From Ruminococcus flavefaciens (GTDB lineage Bacteria > Bacillota > Clostridia > Oscillospirales > Ruminococcaceae), in NCBI GenBank assembly GCA_002309635.1, contig DBXO01000020.1, positions 1-64,000 on the forward strand: DNA of 64,000 nucleotides, in the 5' to 3' direction. The notes beneath the pieces were generated by a model, which saw only the letters and a program-made list of their open reading frames with translations, was not told the origin of the DNA and did not search any database. Shown in pieces: positions 25,890 through 34,075 of this stretch; the first letter of the stretch is position 1; each line of letters starts with the position of its first letter. The position numbers and the translations under genes are program-made.

Positions 25890-28013
25890 TTATTTATCCC
25901 AGCCAAGCGCTTTTCTCTTGGCTTTCATATCAGCAACTATCTTCTCTCCCAGCTTAACAGGATCAGTATCTACGTTCATTGACGAGCCGAGTGTTTCAAG
26001 TGTGCCATGCTTCAGGAATTCAATTACATTCTTAGAACCGTAAATCTGCGCTTCAACACAGTGATATGAGCTTATACCATTTAGTCTGAAGCCGAGAGCT
26101 GCATCTATTCCCTTTTCGTTTCCCCACTCAGGTGAAGAAAAGGCAAAAGGCATTTCGTATATCTTATGCCCCAGAGCACCTGCAATACCTGCAAATATTC
26201 CGGATGAACGAGTGTTGTCTATACATTCGCCAACGTGCCATACAGGCGGCAGATCGGGCTCAAGGAACTCCCTGAGACTGTCCCCTGCCTTTTCCCTGCC
26301 CGATACTGCACAGTAGCCAAGCTTCATAAGCGGGAATGAAGCACAACCGTTGGAAAGGATAAGCACGTTGTTTTTCAGAAGTACGTCAGCAACATCTACT
26401 ATACACTTCTCATACAGCACCTTGGGATTATTACAGCCAACCATATTGACAACACCAAGTATCCTTCCGTCCTTTATAGCTTCTGCAATAGGTCCGAAGC
26501 CGCCAAAGCGCTTGCAGAGATATTCAACTGAGAAGCCAACTTCTGCTTCTACCTCATAAGGCGGTATGTAAACAGGTATGCCCTTTCTTGCTTCAAAACT
26601 TTCTATGGCACGACAGACTATCTTTTCAGCAAGAGCCTTTGTTTCTTCTATATTAGAATGGTGATGATCGTACTCATATCTTTCCGCACCTGGAAGTCTT
26701 GCAGACTCGCTTGTAGTAACAACAGTAGTCTTGAAGCAGTGAGCTACCTCCATAATTGACGGGAATACGTCCTGAACGTCCGCTACCCACAGATCAAGAG
26801 CTCCCGTACCGAGAACAAGCTCCGCAGATACTGCGTTGGAAAGCGGTATAACGCCTGCATAGCGGTACATCGCGGAGAGCCCCGAACAACATATGCCGTA
26901 GAAGCGTATACCCTTCGCCCCCTTTGACTTTGCAAGCTCTATAAGGTCCTCACGCTTGCCAACCTCCACTATCTGACTTACAAGCAGGGGCAGATGACCG
27001 TGTACTGCGATATTCACATAGCCCTTTTCCAGTGCGCCTATATTTACCTTTGAGGTAACTCTGTCGCCGACGCCGAAAAGGCTGTCCGTAGCAATAGATG
27101 CTCCAACAACGCCTGAAAATGTAAATGCAAGTCCGCATCTCAGGAACTGCTGCATTACCGAACGCCAGTCGCCGTCAGTGGCGCAGCCGGACTTGTGGTA
27201 GGCTTCAAACACCTCATGGTATGCGCTTATTGGGAGAATGTCAAGCTCCTTCCATACCTTCTGTCTTTCAGGGACAGCACAGGCGGAAATGGTCTTATAT
27301 TCATCAGGAACTGTCCTTGAAAGGTCATCAAGAAGAGCATCTGCAAGGTCTTTTGCAACATTTTTCAGCTGACGGTTCTTCTGCTTTATGCCGAAAGCCT
27401 CAGCTGTGGAGCGTATCTTCTGCTCACCGAGGATCGGCACGTCAAGCTTTCCCTCGGCCGCCCATTTCAGCGCAAGCATTACCTCTCTGGCATGCATGCC
27501 ATGCTGTGCAGCACCTGCCGCAGCAGAACGAAGAAGATTTCTTGCAACTATCAGGTCAGCATCAGCGCCGCAGACACCCTTTGGAGCCTTTGCTGTTACG
27601 CGGCACGGTCCCATATTACATATCTTACAGCATATTCCCGCAAGTCCGAAATTACACTGCGGTTTCTGCTGATCGAAACGGTCAAAGGCAGTATCTATGC
27701 CAAGCTGCTCCATACGTAAAAGCATTTCTCTTACAGCAGGATCAGGAGTCAGTTCGATAACGTCCTGCTTCGTAGGAAAGGTCTTTCTGTACTCCGATAC
27801 TGCATTCATATAGTCCTTTATGAATGCCTGCGGATCGTCCTGTTCTCCCTCGCCGTGACTTGCTTTCAGTATGACCGTTGGGATACCATGCTCGTCAAAG
27901 CCTATGATATTTCTGTGTGAATGTATATGCGCAGGGGAATCACTGTGGGAATGATGACCGTGCTCATGCTCATGTGCATGGTCATGACAGTGACCGTGGT
28001 CTTTTTTACTCAT
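25890..28013 (-). CDS. CooS-like (Ni-Fe CO dehydrogenase family) protein lacking one C-cluster cysteine, His-rich N terminus
   Basis: 707 aa from the ATG at 28013 (CAGGAGATG upstream); typical CooS has about 630-640. Residues 6-33 hold 13 His, an added metal-binding-like tail. The D- and B-cluster cysteines are all present: C120, C128, C129, C132, C137, C148. At the active site HGH (canonical His261), GICCSG (Cys295), GCNN (Cys446), NGCA (Cys476) and GECIDN (Cys526) are kept. The position of canonical Cys333 (VDxQCxxPS) reads ADVQDVFPS, so Asp415 replaces it. A family member in Carboxydothermus (CooS-V) that lacks a C-cluster cysteine holds an Fe-S-O hybrid cluster and does not turn over CO. 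No cooF or cooC is nearby. Residue equivalences are by eye. Confidence 0.9.
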   Translation of the reverse strand: MSKKDHGHCHDHAHEHEHGHHSHSDSPAHIHSHRNIIGFDEHGIPTVILKASHGEGEQDDPQAFIKDYMNAVSEYRKTFPTKQDVIELTPDPAVREMLLRMEQLGIDTAFDRFDQQKPQCNFGLAGICCKICNMGPCRVTAKAPKGVCGADADLIVARNLLRSAAAGAAQHGMHAREVMLALKWAAEGKLDVPILGEQKIRSTAEAFGIKQKNRQLKNVAKDLADALLDDLSRTVPDEYKTISACAVPERQKVWKELDILPISAYHEVFEAYHKSGCATDGDWRSVMQQFLRCGLAFTFSGVVGASIATDSLFGVGDRVTSKVNIGALEKGYVNIAVHGHLPLLVSQIVEVGKREDLIELAKSKGAKGIRFYGICCSGLSAMYRYAGVIPLSNAVSAELVLGTGALDLWVADVQDVFPSIMEVAHCFKTTVVTTSESARLPGAERYEYDHHHSNIEETKALAEKIVCRAIESFEARKGIPVYIPPYEVEAEVGFSVEYLCKRFGGFGPIAEAIKDGRILGVVNMVGCNNPKVLYEKCIVDVADVLLKNNVLILSNGCASFPLMKLGYCAVSGREKAGDSLREFLEPDLPPVWHVGECIDNTRSSGIFAGIAGALGHKIYEMPFAFSSPEWGNEKGIDAALGFRLNGISSYHCVEAQIYGSKNVIEFLKHGTLETLGSSMNVDTDPVKLGEKIVADMKAKRKALGWDK

Positions 28014-28042
28014 TATATCATCTCCTGAACGATAATACACTA

Positions 28043-28071
28043 ATTATATCATATTAGTATGTAAATTGCAA
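28043..28071 (-). promoter_or_regulatory. Predicted sigma-A promoter of the CooS-like operon
   Basis: On the minus strand TTGCAA, 17 nt, TATAAT, giving a leader of only about 25 nt. Confidence 0.75.
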
Positions 28072-28155
28072 CCCTCATACCGAAAATACGTCGTTTCAAA
28101 GTGATTACTGGAGGCAGAAAAGCTCATTGGTCAACATACGGTCAGCTTCAATGGT

Positions 28156-28196
28156 ACTGTAAGCTGCAATAACATAGGATTATCGCAGCTTACTGT
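28156..28196 (-). terminator. Terminator-like hairpin beyond the integrase remnant
   Basis: GTAAGCTGC pairs with GCAGCTTAC around a 17-nt loop. It lies just past the remnant stop on the minus strand; the T tract is weak. Confidence 0.45.
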
Positions 28197-28202
28197 ATTG
28201 TT

Positions 28203-28745
28203 TTAAACTGCTTCATGCTTTGGCATTACGGGCATTGCTTTCGTTACAGCTTCACAGCAGTGCAGTTCGTTCTTCTTAAGCGTATGAGAATAGATACGCA
28301 AAGTAATATCAGGGCGTGCATGTCCTGCCCGTCAGCTTCTGGCTGTTGAAGAATTAAGAAATGAACAATATCTCTTTACTGCGAAGAAAACTGCATTATC
28401 ATCATAGTTCCACTTACTGCCGTACTTTTCAGCCGTCTTTTCACAGTAAGCCTTGTATTCTCTGAGCATATCCATAATACTGTTGTCCATTGTAAGCCAG
28501 CGGTCTCCTGCATGGGTCTTGCAGCCGTTCTGAATTTCTGTAGAGCCATTCTTGTCTACTATAAAATGTCTGCAGATATGAATACAGTTGTTTTCAAAAT
28601 CATTATTATCCCATGTCAGTGCACATATCTCTCCTATACGACATCCTGTCACAAGCATAACGCTGAATAAAACCAGATACATATAATGCTTACATGGTAT
28701 GTGCGCTCTGCGAGACAAATAAGGGATGTTAAATAGACTTCGCAT
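28203..28745 (-). pseudogene. Tyrosine recombinase (integrase) remnant
   Basis: The open part (28332-28745) keeps the first catalytic Arg in VTGCRIGEICALTWDN, then runs to a TGA at 28332-28334. In the same frame after the stop, GHARPDITLRIYSHTLKKNEL is a clear integrase C-terminal box with the conserved Tyr in IYSH-type context. The segment between, including HxLRH, is deleted, and the N-terminal DNA-binding domains are missing. The gene is therefore dead. A second, different integrase fragment lies at 34165. Confidence 0.85.
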
Positions 28746-29085
28746 ATAGTTTTAATACTAATGTATCAATTCACCAGTACAAAAATCCCCCTGTTCCGAT
28801 AACCTCGGAGCAGGGGCTATAATTCATTGAACTGTTTTCCAAAACGAAATAGTTGAACAGATGCATTTTATGCACGAGCTGAACTTCCGAAGTTTTTCGG
28901 TGTTTGATGCAGAAAATGCATGAACCAATATTATGTCAAGTCCTTAACGCAGACAGACATATTGCCGTCATAGATACCGACAGGGACAACGCTGTCAAAG
29001 GTGTAGCTATTCTGAAAATCGCTTTTCTCAAAACAGTATACAACGCTCTTTATTATCCTTGCCCGGAGCAGTTAATTTCCTGGCA
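28746..29085. other. Intergenic region with decayed sequence
   Basis: 340 bases. A terminator hairpin lies at 28781-28816. On the minus strand a short open stretch (about 28937-29035) reads SYTFDSVVPVGIYDGNMSV and ends in TAA; it has no start or ribosome site and looks like the tail of a lost gene. Nothing else is recognised. Confidence 0.4.
28781..28816 (-). terminator. Terminator-like hairpin
   Basis: CCCCTGTTCCG pairs with CGGAGCAGGGG with one mismatch; on the minus strand GATTTTTG follows. Confidence 0.6.
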
Positions 29086-29556
29086 TTATAAATTATCATC
29101 GCCGATATATTTATTTATAAGTTTCTCGATAACAGCGTCCTTGCGTTCTACGACTTTTTCGCGGAAGTCAAGATTTTTTTCGAGGCGCTCTATCTGCTTA
29201 GTGAGGTGTGTGATACGTTTATCAAAGTCTGCTCTGATCTCCTCGTTCTTGGCAACGAGAATAGCAATAGTCATATTCTTATCGCGTATCATTGCTTTAA
29301 GTGCATCAAGCTCAGAAGTGCTGCTCTGGTCTTCGTAGAAATCAAGCAGAACATCGGCAAGAGGTGCGATAGTATCGCGGTACTTGAAGCTGTCGGCATC
29401 GGCATTTTCGGAAAAAACACGCTTTACGGTAGCCTCTGAGAGGTAATAGCCTTTTTTCTCAAGCAGTTCAAGTATGTAAGCTATAGTGAACTCTTGGTCT
29501 TTTTTAACTTTTCTAAGTCTTTCAACGGTATCTTTTTTAAGTGTACTTACTTCCAT
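29086..29556 (-). CDS. Small helix-turn-helix-like protein with C-terminal coiled coil
   Basis: 156 aa from the ATG at 29556 (AAAGGAG upstream); longer readings to 29766 run back through the promoter. Residues 5-75 have the pattern of a DNA-binding fold (DQEFTIAYILELLEKKGYYLSEATVKRVFSE). Residues 85-150 are a charged coiled coil (DKRITHLTKQIERLEKNLDF). No named family is recognised; it may be a regulator left by, or carried on, the mobile element around it. Its base composition is more AT-rich than that of the neighbouring operons. Confidence 0.7.
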   Translation of the reverse strand: MEVSTLKKDTVERLRKVKKDQEFTIAYILELLEKKGYYLSEATVKRVFSENADADSFKYRDTIAPLADVLLDFYEDQSSTSELDALKAMIRDKNMTIAILVAKNEEIRADFDKRITHLTKQIERLEKNLDFREKVVERKDAVIEKLINKYIGDDNL

Positions 29557-29715
29557 TATTCTTAAATCTCCTTTATTAATACGAAATCTGTGATTAATTC
29601 TGCATTTATTTATACTTTCTCGTCGAATCAATGACCTTTCAGACGAGATCACTTTCGTGGAAATCTGGTTCCATGCTGTTACCGGTGACTTCGAGCCAGA
29701 AATGAGTATAGTCGT

Positions 29716-29744
29716 ATTATAACACATAAAAATGTATCTTGCAA
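29716..29744 (-). promoter_or_regulatory. Predicted sigma-A promoter of the HTH-like gene
   Basis: On the minus strand TTGCAA, 17 nt, TATAAT; it gives a leader of about 150 nt. Confidence 0.7.
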
Positions 29745-30089
29745 TAGTTGTTGTGACAAAATACAAAGAAGTTGCATATTGTTATTGGCAAGCTGGAATC
29801 ATGTGCTATTATAAAATGTAACAAACTGGCGGAAGTGAGAAAAAATAAAAGAAGATGAAGAAAAAAAGGCTGTACTCTCTGAGCCGTTTTTCTTGACATA
29901 CTTTTTCCTCATAATAATCACGGCGTTTGTTAGGAGCATTCTGTTTGTCTTGTTCTGATCTGGTCAAATAATGGTCAACTACAACACCCAAAAGTACGTT
30001 TGGTTATTTCCAAAATCCTTATGCTGATTTGGTGTTTTTTTGCACATATAGCGTTATTTATGTTTGAATTTGAATTAGCAAGTCAACCT

Positions 30090-30115
30090 GACTTTTTAGT
30101 ATCATATTAGTATGA
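30090..30115. repeat. Direct repeat, left copy (possible att scar)
   Basis: Twenty-six bases that match 34763-34788 at 22 positions (core TTTTTAGTATCA, then TAGTAT). The two copies flank the sulfur operon, cysK, the integrase fragment and the mobilisation-like gene. Confidence 0.45.
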
Positions 30116-30190
30116 AAACCTCAATGCTGTATTATTAAACAGGAGCGGCAAAAATCCTCACCTGCTCTACTACCGTCCGCTTACTGCTCA

Positions 30191-30961
30191 CTAAATATAA
30201 TACTCGATATAGCTGTCGGATTTCATGTTGAAAAGGTCAAATATCCTGTCGCGTACATAGAGAAAATTCTCTCCTGTCCTGTCCCTGTTATCGCCGAGAG
30301 GTACCTTGACCACGCTTTTTATCCTGCCGGGGTCCGCCATCATGACCACTATCCTGTCCGCAAGAAATACAGCTTCTTCAATATCGTGAGTAACGAATAT
30401 TATGGTCTTTTTCTCCTCCCGTGATATCCTCAGTATATCCTCCTGCAATTTCATACGGGTAATTGCATCGAGAGCGCCGAATGGTTCGTCCATGAAAATA
30501 ATATCAGGATCCACCGCAAGGCCTCTTGCTATTGCCACCCTCTGTTGCTGACCGCCCGAAAGCTGCCTTGGGTAGCGCTTTTCATAGCCACTGAGACCAA
30601 CAAGCTCCAGATATTTCTTTGCAGCTGCTGCGCGCTCAGATTTTGGAACTTTTTTTGATTCAAGTCCAAGTTCAACATTTTTCTGAACGTTTCTCCAAGG
30701 AAGAAGCCCATAGTTCTGGAAAATAGTGATGTTATTTATAGAAGGCGCAGTTACTTCCTTACCGTCTATCTTCACACTGCCGCTGTTTACCTTTTCAAAG
30801 CCCGCAAGTGCGTTGAGAAGCGTACTCTTGCCGCAGCCCGACGGACCGAGAAGACAGATGAACTCACCTTTTTCAATATCAAGTGAAACATGGTCGAGAG
30901 CAGTGAATTTCTTTCCTTCCTGTACATAATTCTTGCAGGCGTCCTTTATTTCTATATACAT
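30191..30961 (-). CDS. Sulfonate/nitrate/taurine-type ABC transporter ATP-binding protein
   Basis: 256 aa from the ATG at 30961 (GGGAGGTG upstream). Walker A GPSGCGKST, Q-loop FQNYGLLPW, signature LSGGQQQRVAIARGL, Walker B IIFMDEPFGALD, H-loop FVTHD. FQNYGLLPW and the family as a whole match the SsuB/TauB/NrtD group. Its start overlaps the permease stop by one base. Last gene of the binding protein-permease-ATPase operon. Substrate is inferred to be a sulfur compound from the leader peptide and cysK next door; family alone would also allow nitrate or thiamine precursors. Confidence 0.9.
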   Translation of the reverse strand: MYIEIKDACKNYVQEGKKFTALDHVSLDIEKGEFICLLGPSGCGKSTLLNALAGFEKVNSGSVKIDGKEVTAPSINNITIFQNYGLLPWRNVQKNVELGLESKKVPKSERAAAAKKYLELVGLSGYEKRYPRQLSGGQQQRVAIARGLAVDPDIIFMDEPFGALDAITRMKLQEDILRISREEKKTIIFVTHDIEEAVFLADRIVVMMADPGRIKSVVKVPLGDNRDRTGENFLYVRDRIFDLFNMKSDSYIEYYI

Positions 30962-31722
30962 TACTCTGCACCTCCCCACGACTTCATTACCGCCTTTTCT
31001 ATGATCTTAAGGATACCGTCAAGCAGTATTCCTATAACTCCTATCACAAGTATTGTCGCAAGCAGTATATCTGCACGGATATTGTTCCTTGCGTCTATTA
31101 TCTGATAGCCCAGACCTGACTGAGCTCCGACCATTTCGCCTGCAACAAGAAATATCCACGCTGTTCCGAGTGCAAGGTGTACGCCGTTTGCTATCTGCGG
31201 GAACGCTGCAGTAAATATCACCTTCCAAGTGAGCGCAGGCTGTTTTATGCCAAAGTTTTTTGAGACTTTAAGATATATGGGATCTATATTTCCTACCGCA
31301 GATACTGTTGAAAGCAATACAGGGAAAAATGCTGCGATGAATATTATAACGATAGCAGGTACATCTCCGATACCGAACAAAAGAACGATAAAGGGCATCC
31401 ACGCTGTCGGAGATATTGGTCTCAGAAGCTGCAAAGCAGGATTAACGTACTGAAATACTTTTGGTATCCTGCCGAGGATAAGTCCGAGTACAACGGCTGT
31501 GACCACTGATATCGAGTATCCTGCTGCAAAACGGTACATGCTGGTTTTGATATTTTCAAAAAGCCTGCCGTTCTCTATCATCTCAAGCAAAGCATCAAAA
31601 GCCATTTTCGGTGACGGGAACAGTGCTTTATTGTAACTGCTCACAGAGAACAGGATCTGCCATATAAGTATAAGTATTGCTATGGAGACCACAACATTTT
31701 TCAGTGAAAGTATCTTTTTCAT
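30961..31722 (-). CDS. Sulfonate/nitrate/taurine-type ABC transporter permease
   Basis: 253 aa with about six TM helices. The ATG at 31722 is preferred; a GTG three codons earlier sits too close to the AAGG ribosome site. The SsuC-type opening (LILIWQILFSVSSYNKALFPSP) and the EAA loop GIKQPALTWKVIFTAAFPQIANGVHLALGTAW are clear. It forms the membrane channel for the binding protein encoded 15 bp upstream and the ATPase encoded downstream. Confidence 0.9.
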   Translation of the reverse strand: MKKILSLKNVVVSIAILILIWQILFSVSSYNKALFPSPKMAFDALLEMIENGRLFENIKTSMYRFAAGYSISVVTAVVLGLILGRIPKVFQYVNPALQLLRPISPTAWMPFIVLLFGIGDVPAIVIIFIAAFFPVLLSTVSAVGNIDPIYLKVSKNFGIKQPALTWKVIFTAAFPQIANGVHLALGTAWIFLVAGEMVGAQSGLGYQIIDARNNIRADILLATILVIGVIGILLDGILKIIEKAVMKSWGGAE

Positions 31723-31737
31723 CAGTATCACGCCTTA

Positions 31738-32661
31738 TCAGAAATCATTTTTTACGAACTCGGAATATGCGGGCGGTTTATCGGATAAACCGTATTCCTT
31801 TACCTTTTCTGCAAGGATATCATATTCCTCCTCGGTTATATCAAGGTCATTGTAGGATATCCACTGAAGTGATATATCGAGGACCTCATCGCTCTGGCTG
31901 AAGTATTTTTTTGCTGTTGCCTTGGCTTTTTCCTTGTCAAGTGCATTTCCTGCCTTTTTATAGCTTTCTACAAACGATTTTGCGTCGTCGTGTCTCTCGT
32001 CAATAAATTTATCTGTGAGAACAAGTCCACAGCACAGAGACTTCTCCCACAGTTCCTCAGAGCTGAAAAGAACTTTTCCTGCGCCGAGATTCACTCCCAT
32101 TGCACCGAACGGCTCTGCAACACAGTAACCGTCTATCTGTCCGCTTGCAAGAGCTGACGGCATTTCGGTAGGTGCGAGCTCTGTAACGTTAACGTCATCT
32201 ACTGTAAGTCCCGCAGTTGCAAGAGCGTCGTTCAGAAGTATATTATGGGACGACTGTCTGTGTGGGATAGCGAAGGTCTTCCCTTTCAGGTCGGCTGCTG
32301 TTACGATATCGTTTGATACTACGATAACATTTCCGTCATGATGTCCGAGAGCTACAGCCTTTATGCCTATGCCCTCCTGCCTGGACTTCATCGCAAGCTC
32401 TATAAGCACAGAGGCTCCGTCTACCCTGTTGGAGTTGAGAGCGTCAAGAAGTTCGTTCCATGATCCGTATTTCACAAGCTCCACCTTTAAGCCCGACTGC
32501 TTTTCAAGTTCTTCCGCCTCCTCAAGGACGGCAAGTGAATGTGTTATTGGCAAATAGGCAATTTTTACGGTGTTTGAACTGCTGTCTGCGGTTTTTCCGC
32601 AGGATACAGCCGAAACTCCCAGACCGAGCGCCAGCAGCGCAGATAATATTCTTATTTTCAT
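31738..32661 (-). CDS. ABC transporter substrate-binding lipoprotein, SsuA/TauA-like
   Basis: 307 aa from the ATG at 32661 (AAAGGAAG upstream). The signal peptide ends in the lipobox SAVSC near residue 20. The NMT1/SsuA-like fold follows: VKIAYLPITHSLAVLEEAEEL, then GKTFAIPHRQSSHNILLNDAL and GQIDGYCVAEPFGAMGV, which are typical of alkanesulfonate/nitrate binding proteins. CCG near residue 210 adds a Cys pair of unknown meaning. It captures the ligand outside the membrane. Between its promoter and start lie a leader ORF and a terminator. Confidence 0.9.
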   Translation of the reverse strand: MKIRILSALLALGLGVSAVSCGKTADSSSNTVKIAYLPITHSLAVLEEAEELEKQSGLKVELVKYGSWNELLDALNSNRVDGASVLIELAMKSRQEGIGIKAVALGHHDGNVIVVSNDIVTAADLKGKTFAIPHRQSSHNILLNDALATAGLTVDDVNVTELAPTEMPSALASGQIDGYCVAEPFGAMGVNLGAGKVLFSSEELWEKSLCCGLVLTDKFIDERHDDAKSFVESYKKAGNALDKEKAKATAKKYFSQSDEVLDISLQWISYNDLDITEEEYDILAEKVKEYGLSDKPPAYSEFVKNDF

Positions 32662-32679
32662 ATCAATTCTTCCTTTCAC

Positions 32680-32710
32680 AAAAAAATCGGAGATCATGCA
32701 GGTCTCCGAT
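32680..32710 (-). terminator. Attenuator terminator in the sulfur-importer leader
   Basis: Perfect stem ATCGGAGA / TCTCCGAT with a 9-nt loop, followed on the minus strand by seven T. It lies 31 nt after the leader-ORF stop and just before the ribosome site of the binding-protein gene, so it must be read through for operon expression. Confidence 0.85.
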
Positions 32711-32741
32711 ACTTTACTGTTTTTTACAGAGCATAACAAAG

Positions 32742-32819
32742 CTATGATACAGTAAGCACGGAGCATCGTATCATGCACATCATATTCAGTTCAAATCTGT
32801 TCGCTTTATTATAAAGCAT
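32742..32819 (-). CDS. Met/Cys-rich leader peptide of the sulfur importer operon
   Basis: 25 codons: MLYNKANRFEL then NMMCMIRCS and VLTVS, stop TAG. AAAGGAG lies 8 nt before the ATG, a strong site for such a short ORF. Four Met (including the start) and two Cys codons occur, with Met-Met-Cys-Met in a row and Cys three codons later. TTACTGT at the 3' end of the ORF (32749-32755) can pair with ACAGTAA (32714-32720) just before the terminator, a candidate pause or anti-terminator arm. This is the layout of ribosome-mediated attenuation responding to charged tRNA-Met or tRNA-Cys. Regulation is inferred. Confidence 0.75.
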   Translation of the reverse strand: MLYNKANRFELNMMCMIRCSVLTVS

Positions 32820-32847
32820 GATAGCCGCTCCTTTCTAATCAGATTAA

Positions 32848-32866
32848 ACATAGTGGATTACTATGT
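32848..32866 (-). promoter_or_regulatory. Operator-like inverted repeat near the transcription start
   Basis: Perfect ACATAGT-N5-ACTATGT repeat just downstream of the -10 hexamer. A repressor bound here would block the sulfur importer operon. The regulator is not known; an Rrf2/CymR-type sulfur repressor is one guess. Confidence 0.55.
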
Positions 32867-32870
32867 GTTT

Positions 32871-32899
32871 ATTCTACAGCATTAAACTGAATTTGTCAA
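32871..32899 (-). promoter_or_regulatory. Predicted sigma-A promoter of the sulfur importer operon
   Basis: On the minus strand TTGACA, 17 nt, TAGAAT, about 45 bp upstream of the leader ORF. Confidence 0.7.
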
Positions 32900-33033
32900 C
32901 ATTGGATCGAGGATTTTTGCTAAAATCAGTTTTTTCCACATAACAATCTGCACTATAGAAACAATGTTTGTACATTATTATAGATTTTATCTATAAGTAT
33001 AGTAGATATCAGCTGCCACCGTTAATGTTCTGT

Positions 33034-33065
33034 AAAAAAGACGTGTCGGACAGGCACGTCTTTCT
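33034..33065 (-). terminator. Terminator after cysK
   Basis: On the minus strand AGACGTGCCTGTCCGACACGTCT folds on AGACGTG/CACGTCT and is followed by six T. Confidence 0.8.
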
Positions 33066-33093
33066 TACATGAGTGTATGTATATATGTAAGTA

Positions 33094-34026
33094 TCAGTCG
33101 CTGAAAAGAGGTGTGGAATAGTATCTGTCGCCGCTGTCGGGAAGCAGTGCAACAATGGTCTTGCCTGCGTTCTCGGGTCTTTTTGCGAGCTCAAGTGCTG
33201 CGTAATATGCAGCTCCCGATGAAATACCCACAAGTACGCCCTCCTGCTTTGCGATAAGCTTTGCAGTTTCAAATGCGTCATCGTTGGATACTGCGATGAC
33301 CTCGTCATATACGCTCGTATTGAGAGTATTCGGTACAAAGCCGGCTCCGATTCCCTGAATTTTGTGCGGACCTGCCGTGCCCTTTGACAATACCGGTGAA
33401 TCCTTTGGTTCTACAGCCACTACCTTAACATTCGGGTTCTGGGACTTGAGATATTCGCCTGTACCTGTAATAGTTCCGCCTGTACCGACGCCTGCTACAA
33501 AGATGTCAACTTTTCCGTCTGTATCCTTCCATATCTCTGGTCCGGTAGTAAGTCTGTGTATCTCGGGATTGGCGGGGTTCTCAAACTGGGCTGGGATAAA
33601 GCTGTCGGGAGTTTCCTTTGCAAGCTCGTCAGCCTTAGCGATAGCTCCCTTCATTCCCTTTGCGCCCTCCGTAAGTACAATCTCTGCGCCGTAAGCCTTA
33701 AGTATATTCCTTCTCTCAACGCTCATGGTCTCAGGCATTGTAAGTATGATCTTATATCCCTTTGCAGCAGCAATGGAAGCAAGTCCTATACCTGTATTGC
33801 CAGATGTGGGTTCAATAAGAGTAGCGCCCTTTTTAAGAATACCCTTTTTCTCAGCGTCCTCTATCATTGCAGCTGCGATCCTGTCCTTTACGCTTCCTGC
33901 GGGATTGAAGTATTCCAGCTTTGCAAGAACAGTTGCGTTTACTCCGCTTGTTCCTTCGATGTTTGTGAACTCCACAAGAGGAGTATTTCCTATGAGCTCA
34001 ACGGCTCCCTTATAAATATTTGACAT
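33094..34026 (-). CDS. cysK: Cysteine synthase (O-acetylserine sulfhydrylase)
   Basis: 310 aa from the ATG at 34026 (GGAGGA upstream). PLP enzyme that makes cysteine from O-acetylserine and sulfide. The PLP lysine is in PAGSVKDRIA, the substrate loop is TSGNTGIGLA, the phosphate-binding loop GTGGTITG, and the end VGISSGAAYYAA matches the family. Length is normal. It stands next to the sulfonate-type importer under its own promoter, so the two form a sulfur-assimilation neighbourhood. Confidence 0.95.
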   Translation of the reverse strand: MSNIYKGAVELIGNTPLVEFTNIEGTSGVNATVLAKLEYFNPAGSVKDRIAAAMIEDAEKKGILKKGATLIEPTSGNTGIGLASIAAAKGYKIILTMPETMSVERRNILKAYGAEIVLTEGAKGMKGAIAKADELAKETPDSFIPAQFENPANPEIHRLTTGPEIWKDTDGKVDIFVAGVGTGGTITGTGEYLKSQNPNVKVVAVEPKDSPVLSKGTAGPHKIQGIGAGFVPNTLNTSVYDEVIAVSNDDAFETAKLIAKQEGVLVGISSGAAYYAALELAKRPENAGKTIVALLPDSGDRYYSTPLFSD

Positions 34027-34075
34027 AATATATCCTCCTTTTATCCGGAACTTATAATTCCTATCTGTTAAGTCT

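Larger units (their letters stand above)
29557..30190. other. Non-coding region upstream of the HTH-like gene
   Basis: 634 bases, AT-rich. It holds the HTH-gene leader of about 150 nt with a hairpin TCTCGTC/GACGAGA (29618-29648), its promoter at 29716-29744, and at 30090-30115 one copy of a repeat also found at 34763. Between 29770 and 30080 no supported gene or RNA was seen. Confidence 0.5.

Noticed and set aside
25890..28013. Calling the gene an active CO dehydrogenase (cooS)
   Set aside because: One C-cluster cysteine is replaced by Asp and no cooF/cooC/ACS genes are nearby; the family name is kept, the function is not.
29086..29766. Longer 226-residue form of the HTH-like protein
   Set aside because: The extra 70 codons run through the promoter and leader hairpin; a good ribosome site supports the start at 29556.
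28048..30114. 14-bp identity ATCATATTAGTATG at 28048 and 30101 as att sites
   Set aside because: The left copy is the spacer of the CooS-like promoter and is AT-rich, so chance or promoter constraint explains it as well; the 30090/34763 pair is longer and was kept instead.
34027..34075. T-box or SAM riboswitch ahead of cysK
   Set aside because: The leader is only about 40 nt and has neither the T-box sequence nor SAM aptamer stems.
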